A stretch of 64,000 nt of DNA from Pseudogymnoascus destructans (Eukaryota > Ascomycota > Leotiomycetes > Thelebolales > Thelebolaceae). Position 1 is the first letter of the stretch; every line of letters starts with the position of its first letter. The stretch covers positions 645,001 through 709,000 of the forward strand of contig NW_020167529.1 in the NCBI RefSeq assembly GCF_001641265.1, given 5' to 3'. Both the position numbers and the translations under genes were made by a program. Below, piece by piece: positions 12,294 to 23,148 of this stretch. The notes under the pieces are model-generated. The model was not told the DNA's origin. It worked only from the letters and a program-made list of their open reading frames with translations, and did not search any database.

Positions 12294-13908
12294 ATGCATT
12301 CGACTCTCAGATCCCCAAATAGGCTGTCTCAGCCCTTGCGTTCTCAGATTGCCCGTGTTGGAAGGCGTGGTATGCAGTCTGCATCCACCGAGTCTAGGAA
12401 GGAAGGTGATATCTCGTCTGTCTTCTCCTCTCTCAGCGGTGAGGTCCAAAAGCCGCTTCCTCGGCGTTTTGCAGAGCAGAAACAGCGCTTGATAAACGGC
12501 AATGAAGATGCAGTGAGGCATGCATGGAACACTCTCCTGCCCCAACTTCGTCGAGAGATAGAAGAGATTGAGAGCACAGGCCTGGCCATTATCCCAGAGC
12601 TGGACTTTAAGGACATCGACCACCCAGATACCCAGCAAGATTTTGCTAAACGCCTGAAGAAGACAGGCGTTGCAGTCATCAGAGACGTAGTGAGCGAAGA
12701 GGAAGCACTAGGCTGGAAGGCCGAGATAAGAGAATACATCAAACAAAACCCCCAAACCAAAGGTACCTCCCACCCCGCCTCTTACTCCCATCTACCATCA
12801 AGCTAACTTCCCCCCCTCCAGCCTTCCCCCCCGACGACCCCCAAGTCTACGAACTCTACTGGTCGCGCCCCCAGCTCCGCGCCCGCGCCCACCCCAACCT
12901 CCTCGCCACACAATCCTTCCTAATGAGCCACTGGCGGTCCTCCTCCCCCACGGCCCCCCTCTCCCCCACCCTTCCCGTCTCCTACGCCGACCGTCTCCGC
13001 ATCCGCAACCCAGGCGACAACCGGTTCGCGCTCGGTCCCCACTGCGACGGCGGCAGCGTCGAGCGGTGGGAGGATCACGGCTATGGGCTGGGCGGCGTTT
13101 ATGACCCTGTTTTCCGTGGCGACTTGGCGGCGTTCGATCCGTGGGAGTCTTCCAGCCGGTTGAATGCTGTTAGTGATAACTATGGTGGCTCGGGTGCTTG
13201 TAGCATGTTCCGCATGTTTCAGGGGTGGATGAGCATGTCGACTACGGCGCCGGGGGAGGGCACGTTGAGGGTTAACCCGTTGTTTGATAGGGCTACGGCG
13301 TATTACTTGCTTCGGCCGTTCTTTGAGGCGGTAAGGGGGCCGGAGGGTTTGGGGAAGGAGGACTTCCTGGCGGTGGATAATTGGAGGTTGAAGAAGGAGC
13401 AGGATTCGACGCTGGAGGGCGCGTATCCGGGTCTGTGCCTTGAGTTAAATGATACGCTGCATCCTCACCTTGAGCTAGAGAAGTCGATGATTAACATCCC
13501 CGCCGTTCGTCCTGGCGACTACGTGGCATGGCACTGCGATAGTGAGTTCCCTCATATCCATCTTTTCTACCAACACATAGCTAACATCTCATAGCAATTC
13601 ACTCTGTCGACACTTCTCACACCGGTACCACCGACTCCAGCGTCATCTACATCCCCGCCACACCCCTCACTCCCGCCAACGCTGCCTACCTTGCTCGCCA
13701 GCGTGCCAATTTCCTCAAGGGCTTCCCGCCGCCAGATTTCCCAGGCGGATTGGGAGAGCAGCACCACGTTGGTCGTGGGTCCGAGGCTGATCTGGCAAAG
13801 GAGAGTAAGGAGGCGAGGAGGTCGCTGGGAGTTGAAAAGTGGAATGTTGAGGGAAGCGAGGGCGTGAGGAAGGCTTTGGAGGAGGGAAACAAGGCACTTG
13901 GGTTTTAA
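12294..13908 (+). CDS. DUF1479 domain protein, putative Fe(II)/2-oxoglutarate oxygenase fold
   Basis: Three exons (12294-12762, 12822-13541, 13595-13908) give 500 aa. Both introns (59 and 53 nt) have GT-AG ends and CTAAC branch sites and keep phase. An Arg-rich N-terminus (residues 1-25) could be a mitochondrial presequence. The core matches DUF1479 proteins: GVAVIRDVV near 125, GPHCDGGSVERW, a long middle segment, then WHCDTIHSVDTSHTG near the last junction. The HxD and the later His look like an iron-binding facial triad, consistent with a cupin/dioxygenase fold. The substrate is unknown. The gene converges with the ceramidase gene 190 bp away. Confidence 0.85.
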
Positions 13909-14097
13909 AAGAGGGCTGTTCAAAGTTATAATAGTGGAGTTTGGCTGTATTTAGTTTCACCCAAATACCATATATCACATGAGTTATTTCATTGATCGCA
14001 ATTGGATGTGAGAGTCCCTGTTTGCGAGTTTGAAGCAAAGCTATCTTCAAAGCAAATGCAATTAGCAATATACCGAACGCATATTATTCATCCCTTC

Positions 14098-16607
14098 TCA
14101 AGAAAGAGTAAACACCCCACTCGTCCCCTCAAACGCCGAAATTTTCCCCCCAATCGGCGCCTTCGCATCCCCAAAATACTTAATCCGATACGTCCCCGCC
14201 TTGCTATCCGCCTCGCTCTCCCACACTATCGTCACGTCGCTCGTCCCCATTAGTCCATCCAGACGCTTCCAGTTATACATCAAGCTCCAGTCGCGGTCGT
14301 CACGCACCGTAACCCATGCACCTGATGTGTCGCGCTTCTGCACAGCGGCGTACGTGGCCTCGAGTCTGAGGTTATTACGTGGGTTCGCGCCGATGAAGGT
14401 GACGGAGACGGATTGGCCACGGGTGTATGTCGCAGAAACATCGGTCTTCACGGCACCGTATTTCTTGCCGATTGGCGGGTTGTCGTATACGACGCCCGTG
14501 ATGAAGCTGACGCTGTTGTTGACATGGTTTGGTGGAAGCGGGCCGGGGGCGGGGTGGTCGGTGGCGCCGGGGGCAAGGTAGTGCAGGTTGGTCAGCGTCA
14601 GGTTGATGTAGGCGTTTAGTGTGTGTTGGCCGTAGAGTGTGCTTGCGCCTTCGTAGCGCTGGATGCCGTACTCCTCGGTCGTGGTGATGTAGTGCGAGTA
14701 GGTGTTTGCCGGGCCACCGATGACAACGATGGGATCAACGGAGGCGGAGGATCCGGTGAGCGACATGGAGATGGCAGCGTCGTGGACAGCAGTCTTCCAG
14801 CGGCGGCCAGCCATGGTGGTCGCTTCTCCGGGGCTGACGATGATGAATAACTGGCCCACGCGGAATGACTGCACGTCGACTATATTCGGTGTCCAGAGAT
14901 ACGGAACGGTGATTTCGCCCACGTCAAGTAGCACCGGCTTCGGGTACTGGCACGCCTTCTGCGCTGCGCTGGGCGCCTTGAGGAGCGCGGAAACAAACTT
15001 CCAGACTGGGTTCGCGTCGGGCTCCCCAGGATCGTTCTGTGTGAAGTCGAACAAGCCTGGCCAGTCCGTTGTTCCGGCCGCGAAACTATAGCCCAGAGCG
15101 GCTGGACAAGTCTCTACGACCGTGCCGTTGGCGAGAGGGAACTTGAAGTGCGACATGTCGTTGAATGTGTGGTACGACTTCACCGAGCTACCGACGACAT
15201 AAGAGTTCCCATTCTTGATTTTGGAATAGAGGTCAGCGGCAGCTTGGTACTGCAGTCGACCAATTTCGTAGCACGACTTTGCGCCGTTATCCTTTTCGCG
15301 GAAGAATGGACCACGTCCATGGCACTGTTCGCTCTTCCCGTCGCTACAGACGCTCTTCTCGAAGGAGCATTGCTGGCCTGACCCGTCTTCGCACCAGGCT
15401 CCAAGGACGTTGGGGCTTGTGTCACCAACGTTCGCTTGTGAGAATCCTGCTACAAAGTCTCCGCCGATAGACTTCTCGAGGAGGTATGCGGCGACACCCT
15501 TGTTGTCACCTGTTACCAGGGTATTGTTTCCCAACATACTCGTTCCGTGGACGGGGAACCAGGTAAGAACGCCAAGGTCCTTGCCTGCGGTACTCTGGAA
15601 AGCCAGCATCGTCAGGTCCTTCTCAACAGATCCATCATCCTCCGAGCTAGCATTGTACTTTGCTCGCTCCTCAGCCGGGTTTGCCAAGTAGGCGAACAGA
15701 CTGCGGTTGATGTTGGCACCAAATACCTTCGTCTGACCGGTGCGCAGGTATCCAGGACCAAGACTCTCATGGGCTCTCTTGACGGCGAGAACCCCACCGT
15801 CGACAATGGCTTGGTAGCTCTGATGGTCGAATCCCTTGCTCGAGATCTGCGGTAGGAGGTAGTTGAGCCAAGCGCCCGGCCCGGAGTGCGAATGCGTCCC
15901 CGTGACAGCAATGTTCTGCTGCGAGTACATGGCGTACTCGGGTCCCAATGCAGCAAGGCCTTCCAGAATCCCGTATCGAATGGCCGTGTCACCCATCGCA
16001 ATGTCGGTGATGAGGTAGACGAACCTATCTTCTGGCTTATTGACATCACCGACGATGAAGGCGCGACAGTACAGGCGCTGGCGCAAGCCCGTGCCAATTT
16101 GCGCCGTGTTGGCGTAGCCCATAAAGTTGAGCTCTACGACTGGGCTAGGAGCTGTTAGGATCTGCGTCTTGCGTGTAAGGTTTAGAGGATGGTGTTTACA
16201 TACCCAGTGATATCACCTTTGCCGACACCGATGAGGTACTCCTGCTTGCCTTCCTCTCGAATCTCCTTGTGGCCATTGCCTCCAAATCTCTGCGCCCAGC
16301 CGCCCGATTCGTCTTGAATACCAACCGACAGCGCCCAGGCCGCATATATCACAGCGATTATCACGAACGGCACCGCGACCCATGCCGCCAGTCTCCCCCG
16401 TCGCGTGCGCTGTTTCGCTGGCTCGCCCTCGCGGCCAGCGTCATCAAGTAGATCATACTTCTCGTGCTCATCCATGGCGAATAGCTCTTTCACAACAAGC
16501 TCTCGTGTCTGCACCCACCACAGTGGCGCCTGCTCATCTTTAATACCCACCCAGCCCTGCCTTCGGCTACCCCATCTCGGCAGCATGCCATCAAGCTTTG
16601 CATCCAT
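14098..16607 (-). CDS. Neutral/alkaline ceramidase
   Basis: Exons 16607-16204 and 16144-14098 give 816 aa. The 59-nt intron 16145-16203 restores the family segment GDITGPVVELNFMGYA. A cytosolic basic stretch and one hydrophobic segment (about 73-94) predict a signal anchor instead of a cleaved signal. Zinc and active-site motifs are present: GTHSHSGPGAW near 217 and NVGDTSPN near 374, which contains the nucleophilic Ser of neutral ceramidases. The C-terminus has the usual Ig-like domain. The enzyme should hydrolyse ceramide to sphingosine and fatty acid in the secretory or luminal compartment. The Met at residue 45 (MDEHEKYDLL) is an alternative start that would still keep the anchor. Confidence 0.92.
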
Positions 16608-17357
16608 CGTATATCTTCAGTATATCATATCCCTGTTATACTCCGTACTTTAGTTTGGCAGCCACCGTCTGATCCCTCCCCAAAGCGTCCAAGCACCGGC
16701 GATGCAGCACGCTATTCTCTCACCCACCAGGCACCGTACGAGGCGAGACGAACGTACAGGACAGTAACCGAATCACTTCAGCTTCCCCTTTGATCTGAAG
16801 AGGGTCCCACGTGCGCCAACCGCTGTCATCCGTGACCCTGAGTGGCTGGTATGTAGTAAGCTGTGTTATGTACTTGCACTATCCCAGCCATCCTCCCCTG
16901 ACTGGTTTGGCGTGGCGCGCATCATCATCAGCCCTTTCCCCACTTTGTACGTGTGCCCCATTCTTTAAACATGGCGATGCGGCTTCCTATTCGGGATTTG
17001 TGCGCTGGGGGGTTATAAATGTGCGTCTTGTGCCTCGTGCCTTGTGCCTTATTTCACTTTGGTCCAGATATGAAGCTATTTACCCCGTAGACATTATTTA
17101 CCTTCTCGAGTGTGGAACTTGTGGGGGGTTGAGAGATCATGATCGCAATTTAAGCCCGTGGCACCTTGTCACCACCCATATCTGCACAAATCCACCATAA
17201 AAGCTAGTGAGACAGCCCCAAGTCCGAACTCTGATTACGGCGTTCGAAAGACACCTACCGCGCATTTCGCGGATTTCCCGTGATCCTGAACTTCAAACCC
17301 AATCAGAAGCAAAGCCATCTGGTTATGGAAGGTGGACAATTGACCATTTAATTCTAC
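16608..17357. other. Divergent promoter region, ceramidase / MRM2
   Basis: 750 bp between two divergent starts, with no supported gene. It contains one copy of the dispersed motif TACTCCGTACT at 16639-16649. Confidence 0.55.
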
Positions 17358-18584
17358 ATGCCACCCTTCGTTGTTTTGCCGGCAGCAAGGGTCATCCGCA
17401 ATGGGAGGCTGCATCACCATTTGTTGACGCCTTGTCGATTGGTCGCACAGTGCTGTTTCCGAACTAGCTCTACGCCGCCCCTAACAAGACAAAGCTCCTC
17501 GTCCTCTTCAACTCGGTGGAAGAGCAGGCAAGGGCGAGACTCCTTTGCAAGGGAAGCTAAGGTTCGAGGTCTTCAAAGCCGGGCAGCATTCAAATTGCTA
17601 GAGGTGGGAACCCGTTTTCCCCTTAATATATGTGAACTGCAACTAATAGATTGAAAGATCGATTCGAAATACAAGCTGTTCAAAAAGGGACAGACTGTTA
17701 TAGATCTGGTAAGGAGCTGTTGACCTACCTCGATGTTTCGATTGTTGACAGTATAGGGTTATGCACCAGGAAGCTGGTCACAGGTAAGTCGTTTTTGAGA
17801 TGCCAGTGGGAACCCGCTTGACGCTCAATCTCAGGTTGCTGTGGAACGCACCAAGCCCAATGGCCGTATTATTGGAATAGATATCATTCCTGCGCAGCCG
17901 CCGAAGGGCGTATCTACGATCCAAGGAAATTTCTTGTCAAAAGATGTGCAGGCAGAGATCAAACGATTTCTTAATGATCCACATAGAGGTCGACCTCAAC
18001 AGCAGATGCACGCCCCTATGGCTGAGGAGCCCGGCTTAGAAGATTCCCTAGAAGATGTGCCAACGGCGGACAAGGGCAAGAAGCTCAAGGATGAATCGGG
18101 GAAGACGATTGATATTGTTCTAAGTGATATGTCCGCACCCTGGGAACAAACGAGTGGTTTTTGGAAGAGGAGTTTAAGTAATCCGTATATTAGGATGATG
18201 AATACGAGCGGTATACCGTTCAGAGACCACACAGGGAGCATGGTAAGAGTCGCCTTTTATTTAATTTTTTGTTCCAGCTAACACGTCCGAGGATCTATGC
18301 AACGCTGCGCTAGAGTTCTCATACGACACTCTCAAAACTGGCGGCCATTTTGTTTGCAAGTTCTACCAAGGCGCCGAAGATAAACAGTTGGAGAACCGCC
18401 TTAAGAAACTGTTTGGCGCCGTTCATAGAGAGAAGCCGGAATCTTCCAGAAGTGTATGTACTCCCAGAATTGCATTCCGACGTCATGCTTATGAGATCAG
18501 GAATCAAAAGAGTCATATTTTGTGGCGTTACGCCGAAAAGAAGCGGCCAAATACGCGGACATTTTCGGGGGAGATGGGATATAA
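17358..18584 (+). CDS. MRM2: Mitochondrial rRNA 2'-O-methyltransferase (RrmJ/FtsJ family)
   Basis: Six exons: 17358-17603, 17658-17708, 17757-17783, 17835-18242, 18292-18453, 18501-18584; 325 aa. The introns are 47-54 nt with GT-AG ends. The N-terminus is Arg/Ser-rich and lacks acids, as expected of a mitochondrial presequence. SAM-binding motif I is DLGYAPGSWSQ. The K-D-K-E catalytic tetrad is visible: Lys in AREAKVRGL, Asp in LSDMSAPW, Lys in GGHFVCKFYQG and Glu in SRSESKESYF. The family methylates the large-subunit mitochondrial rRNA. The 27-nt exon 3 encodes GYAPGSWSQ alone. If intron 5 is retained the frame stays open to 18606 but loses the catalytic Glu. A 60-residue insert after the second motif is low complexity. 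Confidence 0.92.
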
Positions 18585-18849
18585 CAGCTTCCAGGAAGCA
18601 TTGTAACATAGATTGATTGGTGAAGAGAAATAATAATACAAATTCCACATCAAAAGCGAACAGTCAGAAGATGAGCAATTGGTCGAATAGATAAAGGCAT
18701 ACATTGCCCGTTCTATACATCTAAGTCTCATTTTTGAAACCCAGTAATTCTTACAACGCCACAATCCTGACTTCTTCAGCCACCCCATACCACGAAACTA
18801 TTGTTTTTCTCATCTTGTGTCACCACGACGTATCTAGAATACGGTACGT

Positions 18850-20004
18850 CTATGAGAACGGTGGAAGCCAGAATGGGTATCCACCATTCTTGATGCGGAA
18901 AACGCTCAATAAAAAGCTGTACATGACGAAGATAATACCACACCAAACAATCACAGCAACTTGTTGAGTCCTCGGGTCAGATATGCGGGGAACCTTGAGA
19001 GCCAGCGAGATGGTAGCAAAGGATAGAAGGCCATCTGTTTCTGTTAGATTCGGTTCATAGTATGGAGGTTCATCGTCAAGAGACAATGAAAGCAAATAAC
19101 TTACACATGGCTGCAACTATTTGAGTCTCCAGACCATACTGGTTGGAGAAGCCCCCTGCGAAATAGCTGACGCCACCATGTCCATCGCCGACGACATACG
19201 GCACCTTTCTAATATGATTAAACATATGTCCGCTCGTAAAGAGGAGAATGGCAATCAAGCTGATGGCCGCCCACAGGTTGCGGTTTTGAATGATAGGCAG
19301 CAAGTACGGCCATGCAACGCCGAGGAATGTGATCGTTGCGAGAACAGTCGTTGTCACTGCGATAATGCGTATCCAGTTGATAGGGCGGCTTATCGCAGGG
19401 TGAGGGCCATCCGGTATTTGTCGGCTAACCCAGGCGTGGATTTGCTCGGCGGTTTGGTGTCTATCAATGTAAGCAGACTATCATATACGTAACAACAAGT
19501 AGAACTCACCCGCCAGTGAAGTCATATTTGAGAGGTGCGTTGCCTGCAACCGCAAGAGGGCCAGTTGTGGGTCGGAAGAATAGCAATACTGGGGCAGTTT
19601 GAAGCCCAAGCTATTATTGTTAGCACATGTATATTTCCAAGCCACTATAGTCTTACGGATTGGAAAGTGTCCTTGCCATCGCCAAAGTCCAGTGTGCCAT
19701 ATATCAGACGAGACTCGCCCTTCTTGTCGCCCTTGGCCCAGCTCTTGCCCAAAAGTTCCCATTCCGGCTGGAATTCAGTGCACATCACACATCCAAATCT
19801 TGGCTCCAGAGCCGTCAAGAGGACTGCGACCGAGTAATCCCGCGGTGCCTTGGTCAATCTGCCATAGCTCGCATCAGTGAGCTTCAATGGTGACGACGCC
19901 AGCGACTTGGCGTGGAAATCGGGGAATCGGTCCGTGGCTGCCTTTTTGGCGGCGAGGCATGGCGCCAAGAGGAGGGCGAATATCAGATCGCCGAAGAGAC
20001 GCAT
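18850..20004 (-). CDS. OST3: Oligosaccharyltransferase subunit OST3/OST6
   Basis: Four exons: 20004-19657, 19610-19510, 19460-19105, 19034-18850; 329 aa; introns of 46, 49 and 70 nt. A signal peptide covers residues 1-19. A luminal thioredoxin-like domain follows with the redox motif CVMC at 72-75, then the conserved LQTAPVLLFF strand. Four transmembrane segments fill the second half, starting near WIRIIAVTTTVLA. The protein is a subunit of the ER oligosaccharyltransferase complex, and its CxxC is thought to hold substrate cysteines during N-glycosylation. RFT1, which acts earlier in the same pathway, lies close by. The start of exon 4 (YGLLSFATISLALKVP) confirms the last junction. Confidence 0.93.
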
Positions 20005-20264
20005 CGTGAAGAAATCGTATCGTTCAATTGAAGAGCTACGATTGCGTTCGACGCTTGTAGTTGAGCTGGCTCACAGATACTCGTTGTCCTCAAACAAGCT
20101 TACGTAAGCTTCGAGTAAGCTAACTTAACAGGGGTATCGGTAGCGTTGTTTACTGTTGACGCGATTGCAGGTATCTACATGATCAAGTAAATAGATACCA
20201 ACTTTACCGGAGTATCGCATCTTTTATGTCTAATTAATACTTACAGCTATTCGAGTTATACTTT
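20005..20264. promoter_or_regulatory. Compact divergent promoter with palindromes
   Basis: 260 bp between OST3 (leftward) and the repeat coiled-coil gene (rightward). It holds a perfect 16-bp palindrome at 20096-20111 (AAGCTTACGTAAGCTT) and an 8-bp inverted repeat, GGTATCTA...TAGATACC, near 20170-20199. Regulatory use is inferred only from position. Confidence 0.4.
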
Positions 20265-21244
20265 ATGCATACCATGGATTCATCTTTGATGTTCGAGGAT
20301 TCGACTACTATCGAGGTGTGTTCTAATGCACATGGTGGGGTTTATTGGGGTTACTGACGAATTTATAGCACATGTCAACATCGCAGTACATGGAGTTGGA
20401 ATATTCCAACAGCCTGCTAAAACAGGAGAGCATCGCCAAGGACGAAAACTCGAGGCGCCTTCAACTTCAAATCCTCCTGCTCCAAGGTCATAACGACGAA
20501 CTCCAGCGACAAGTAGCCATTGAGAGCGAGCGAAACACCCAACTTGAGAACGAGCGAAACACCCAACTGGCCAAAGAGAACGAGAGAAACACTCAACTTC
20601 CCGTCGAGAACGACCAAAACACTCAACTCATCCTCGAGAAAGAGCGAAACACTCAGCTTTCCATTGAGAACGAGCGAAACTCTCAACTTCTCCTCGAGAA
20701 AGACCGAAGCATTCAAAAACTTACCGCCGAGACCGAGCGAATCACTCGGCAACTTGCACTCAAGAAGGAACGGGGCGCTAAGAAACTTGCCCTCGAGAAG
20801 GAACAGAACACTCGACAGCTAGCCATTGAGAGCGAGCGCAACATCCACAAACAATCACTGGGAGGTCCAGCGCCAATAATCCCCGACGAAACAGAGCGCA
20901 ACGTCCACAAGAAGTCATCAGGAGCTCCAGCGCCAATAATCCCGCATGAACTAGAGCACAACGTCCGCAAAAAGTCATCAGGAGCTCCAGCGCCTATAAT
21001 CCCCGATGAACCAGAGCCCAAGAAGAGGAAGCGCAAGGTATTCGGGACAGTGAAGACGATATTTGACGAAGAGTATAACGAGGCAGACAAACGACCAACA
21101 AGGATATCCCTTGCCCCTGCTCTGGCGAAACCTGGAGGAAACCTTGCTTTCCTTCGCAAGAGCGGTGCGGGTATTGCTAATGCTGCGTTCTCACCATTAA
21201 AAAAAGACAAGAGGGGTGGAAAGGCTAGCTTTCTTGGGGTTTAA
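20265..21244 (+). CDS. Repeat-built coiled-coil protein of unknown function
   Basis: Exons 20265-20315 and 20369-21244, joined across a 53-nt intron with GTGTGT and TTATAG; 308 aa from the ATG at 20265 or 305 from 20274. The first half is a highly charged coil made of 10-11-residue units related to ERNTQLxxEN (roughly residues 65-180), so it looks like a hendecad-type coil instead of a plain heptad coil. Three 20-residue repeats follow, each with the core PAPIIPxE. The last 80 residues are basic, with a possible nuclear signal KKRKRK and a Gly/Ser/Lys-rich end. No family was recognised. A chromatin- or spindle-linked scaffold is a guess from composition only. Confidence 0.7.
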
Positions 21245-21342
21245 CTAGGAGACCGCTATAAATATTTCGGAATAAATTAATTCCATTCCGTCCGACGTCC
21301 AAACCTCCAGCAAGCTTCCCTATTCACAGTCAATCGACAGGT

Positions 21343-23128
21343 ATGGACGCGACAGGGACGGCTAGCTCTGTGATGCAACAGTCTCTTCTCGAAAAATCTG
21401 CTCATGGCGCGACTTTCCTCATCGCGTTACAGATAGGTTCGCGGGCTTTGACATTTGCCGCCAACCAGATTCTCCTGCGATTCATATCTCCAGACTTGCT
21501 AGGAATATCGACTCAGTTCGAGGTGTACCTGATATCGGTACTATTTTTCGCCCGAGAGTCCCTACGAGTAGCAATACAACGGCAATCCGAAGTTTCTGAA
21601 GGTCCTGGAGAGGCAGACAAATCTACACAGGATAGAGAAAAGTCGGAACAGAAGAGGAAGCTGGCCATAGAAAAGACGCAGGCGCTTGTGAATCTGGCCT
21701 ACGTTTCAATATTCTTGGGGATCTTCTTTGCGTGGGGACTGGCCTGGGCATACATTCGCTCTCTGCGCTCCAACCCCAAGGTTCTCGGCACCCTCTACTT
21801 TAAAGAAACCCTCCAGCTCTATGCGATCGCAGCTGTCTTTGAGTTGCTGGCCGAACCGTGCTTTGTTGTTGTCCAGCAGAAGTCCGAATACAAGACACGG
21901 GCCTTTGCTGAGTCTATAGGAGCGTTACTCCGTTGCGTCGTTACATGCGCTTCCATCGTCTTCGCTTCCAAGACTGGCTTGGATCTGGGCGTGTTTCCCT
22001 TCGCACTTGGCCAATGGACGTATGGCCTGTCAATACTTTTATGTTATCTCTGGCGAGTCTCAGCTATATCAGCTGCAGACAACTTTTCATTGCTTGCAAG
22101 ACCGATAGCGCCGAGGTAAGTGGGATGTGGTTCTTGAATCAGGCTTTTACTTACCAGAACTAGTAGTAATGAAACTTATATCATGTCATATTTCTCAAAG
22201 CCACTGGTGACGCTCGGGGCGAGCCTTTTTGTGCAAGGAGTTGTCAAACATATTCTAACAGAAGGAGATGTGCTCTTGATATCGTATCTAGCATCTCTTT
22301 CCGCTCAGGGAATATATGCCCTGGCATCGAACTATGGAGGTCTTGTTGCTCGCATGGTCTTCCAACCCATCGAAGAGAGCAGCAGGAACTATTTTGGCAA
22401 ACTTCTCTACTCCAGCAACGGCCAGCGTTCGAGTGGGACAATATCATCTGCTAGAGACGATTTGCACAAGCTTCTGCGGATATACACACTCATGTCAATA
22501 TCGGCAATGACCGTTGGACCAACCATGGCACCGCTGCTGTTGAAGTTCGTTGTCGGCAGTAGATGGGCGTCAAGCGGTGCAGGCGACGTTCTTTCCAAGT
22601 ACTGCTACTACATACCCCTCCTGGCATACAATGGCGTACTGGAAGCTTTCGTATCGGTTGTTGCGACCGAATCTCAACTGAACCGCCAGTCGCTCTGGAT
22701 GTTGGCATTTTCTGTAGGATTCGCTAGCACTGGCTATGTTTTCCTTCGTCTGGTCGATCTCGGCGCGATAGGTCTTGTTTACGCAAATATGGCAAACATG
22801 GTGTTTCGGATACTATGGAGTTATAACTTTATCAACAACTTTTTCCGCAGGCATAACAGCCAATTGAACTTGGGTCTGATACTACCAACTGCAACGACGG
22901 TGGCTGCTGCTTTTGGGACTATTGCCATATTTTACTACCAGAGCTCACAAGAGGGCAGCGACATCAAAACCTTCATCACCACTACTGTAATTGGAGGTAG
23001 CTTCTTCATTCTTCTGTAAGTAAACCCACTAATCTACTGAACATATACCCGCTAACATAATAAGCGTCCTGTCCGAGCATAAGTTCCTTTTGCAATGCTA
23101 CCGCTCAGTCCGAACGCCGTCAACATGA
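21343..23128 (+). CDS. RFT1: RFT1, lipid-linked oligosaccharide translocation protein
   Basis: Exons 21343-22115, 22164-23015 and 23065-23128 give 562 aa; introns of 48 and 49 nt. The protein is a multi-pass membrane protein of the MOP/MurJ-like exporter fold. Family signatures include the N-terminal GATFLIALQIGSRALTF, LLRFISPDLLG and the highly conserved EGDVLLISYLASLSAQGIYA after the first junction. Rft1 is needed for Man5GlcNAc2-PP-dolichol to reach the ER lumen. Whether it is itself the flippase is debated. A charged cytosolic loop near residues 85-110 is longer than the surrounding loops. The stop lies 20 bp from the stop of the convergent DBP3 gene. Confidence 0.94.
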
Positions 23129-23148
23129 TCCCAATATCGTAACGGTCC

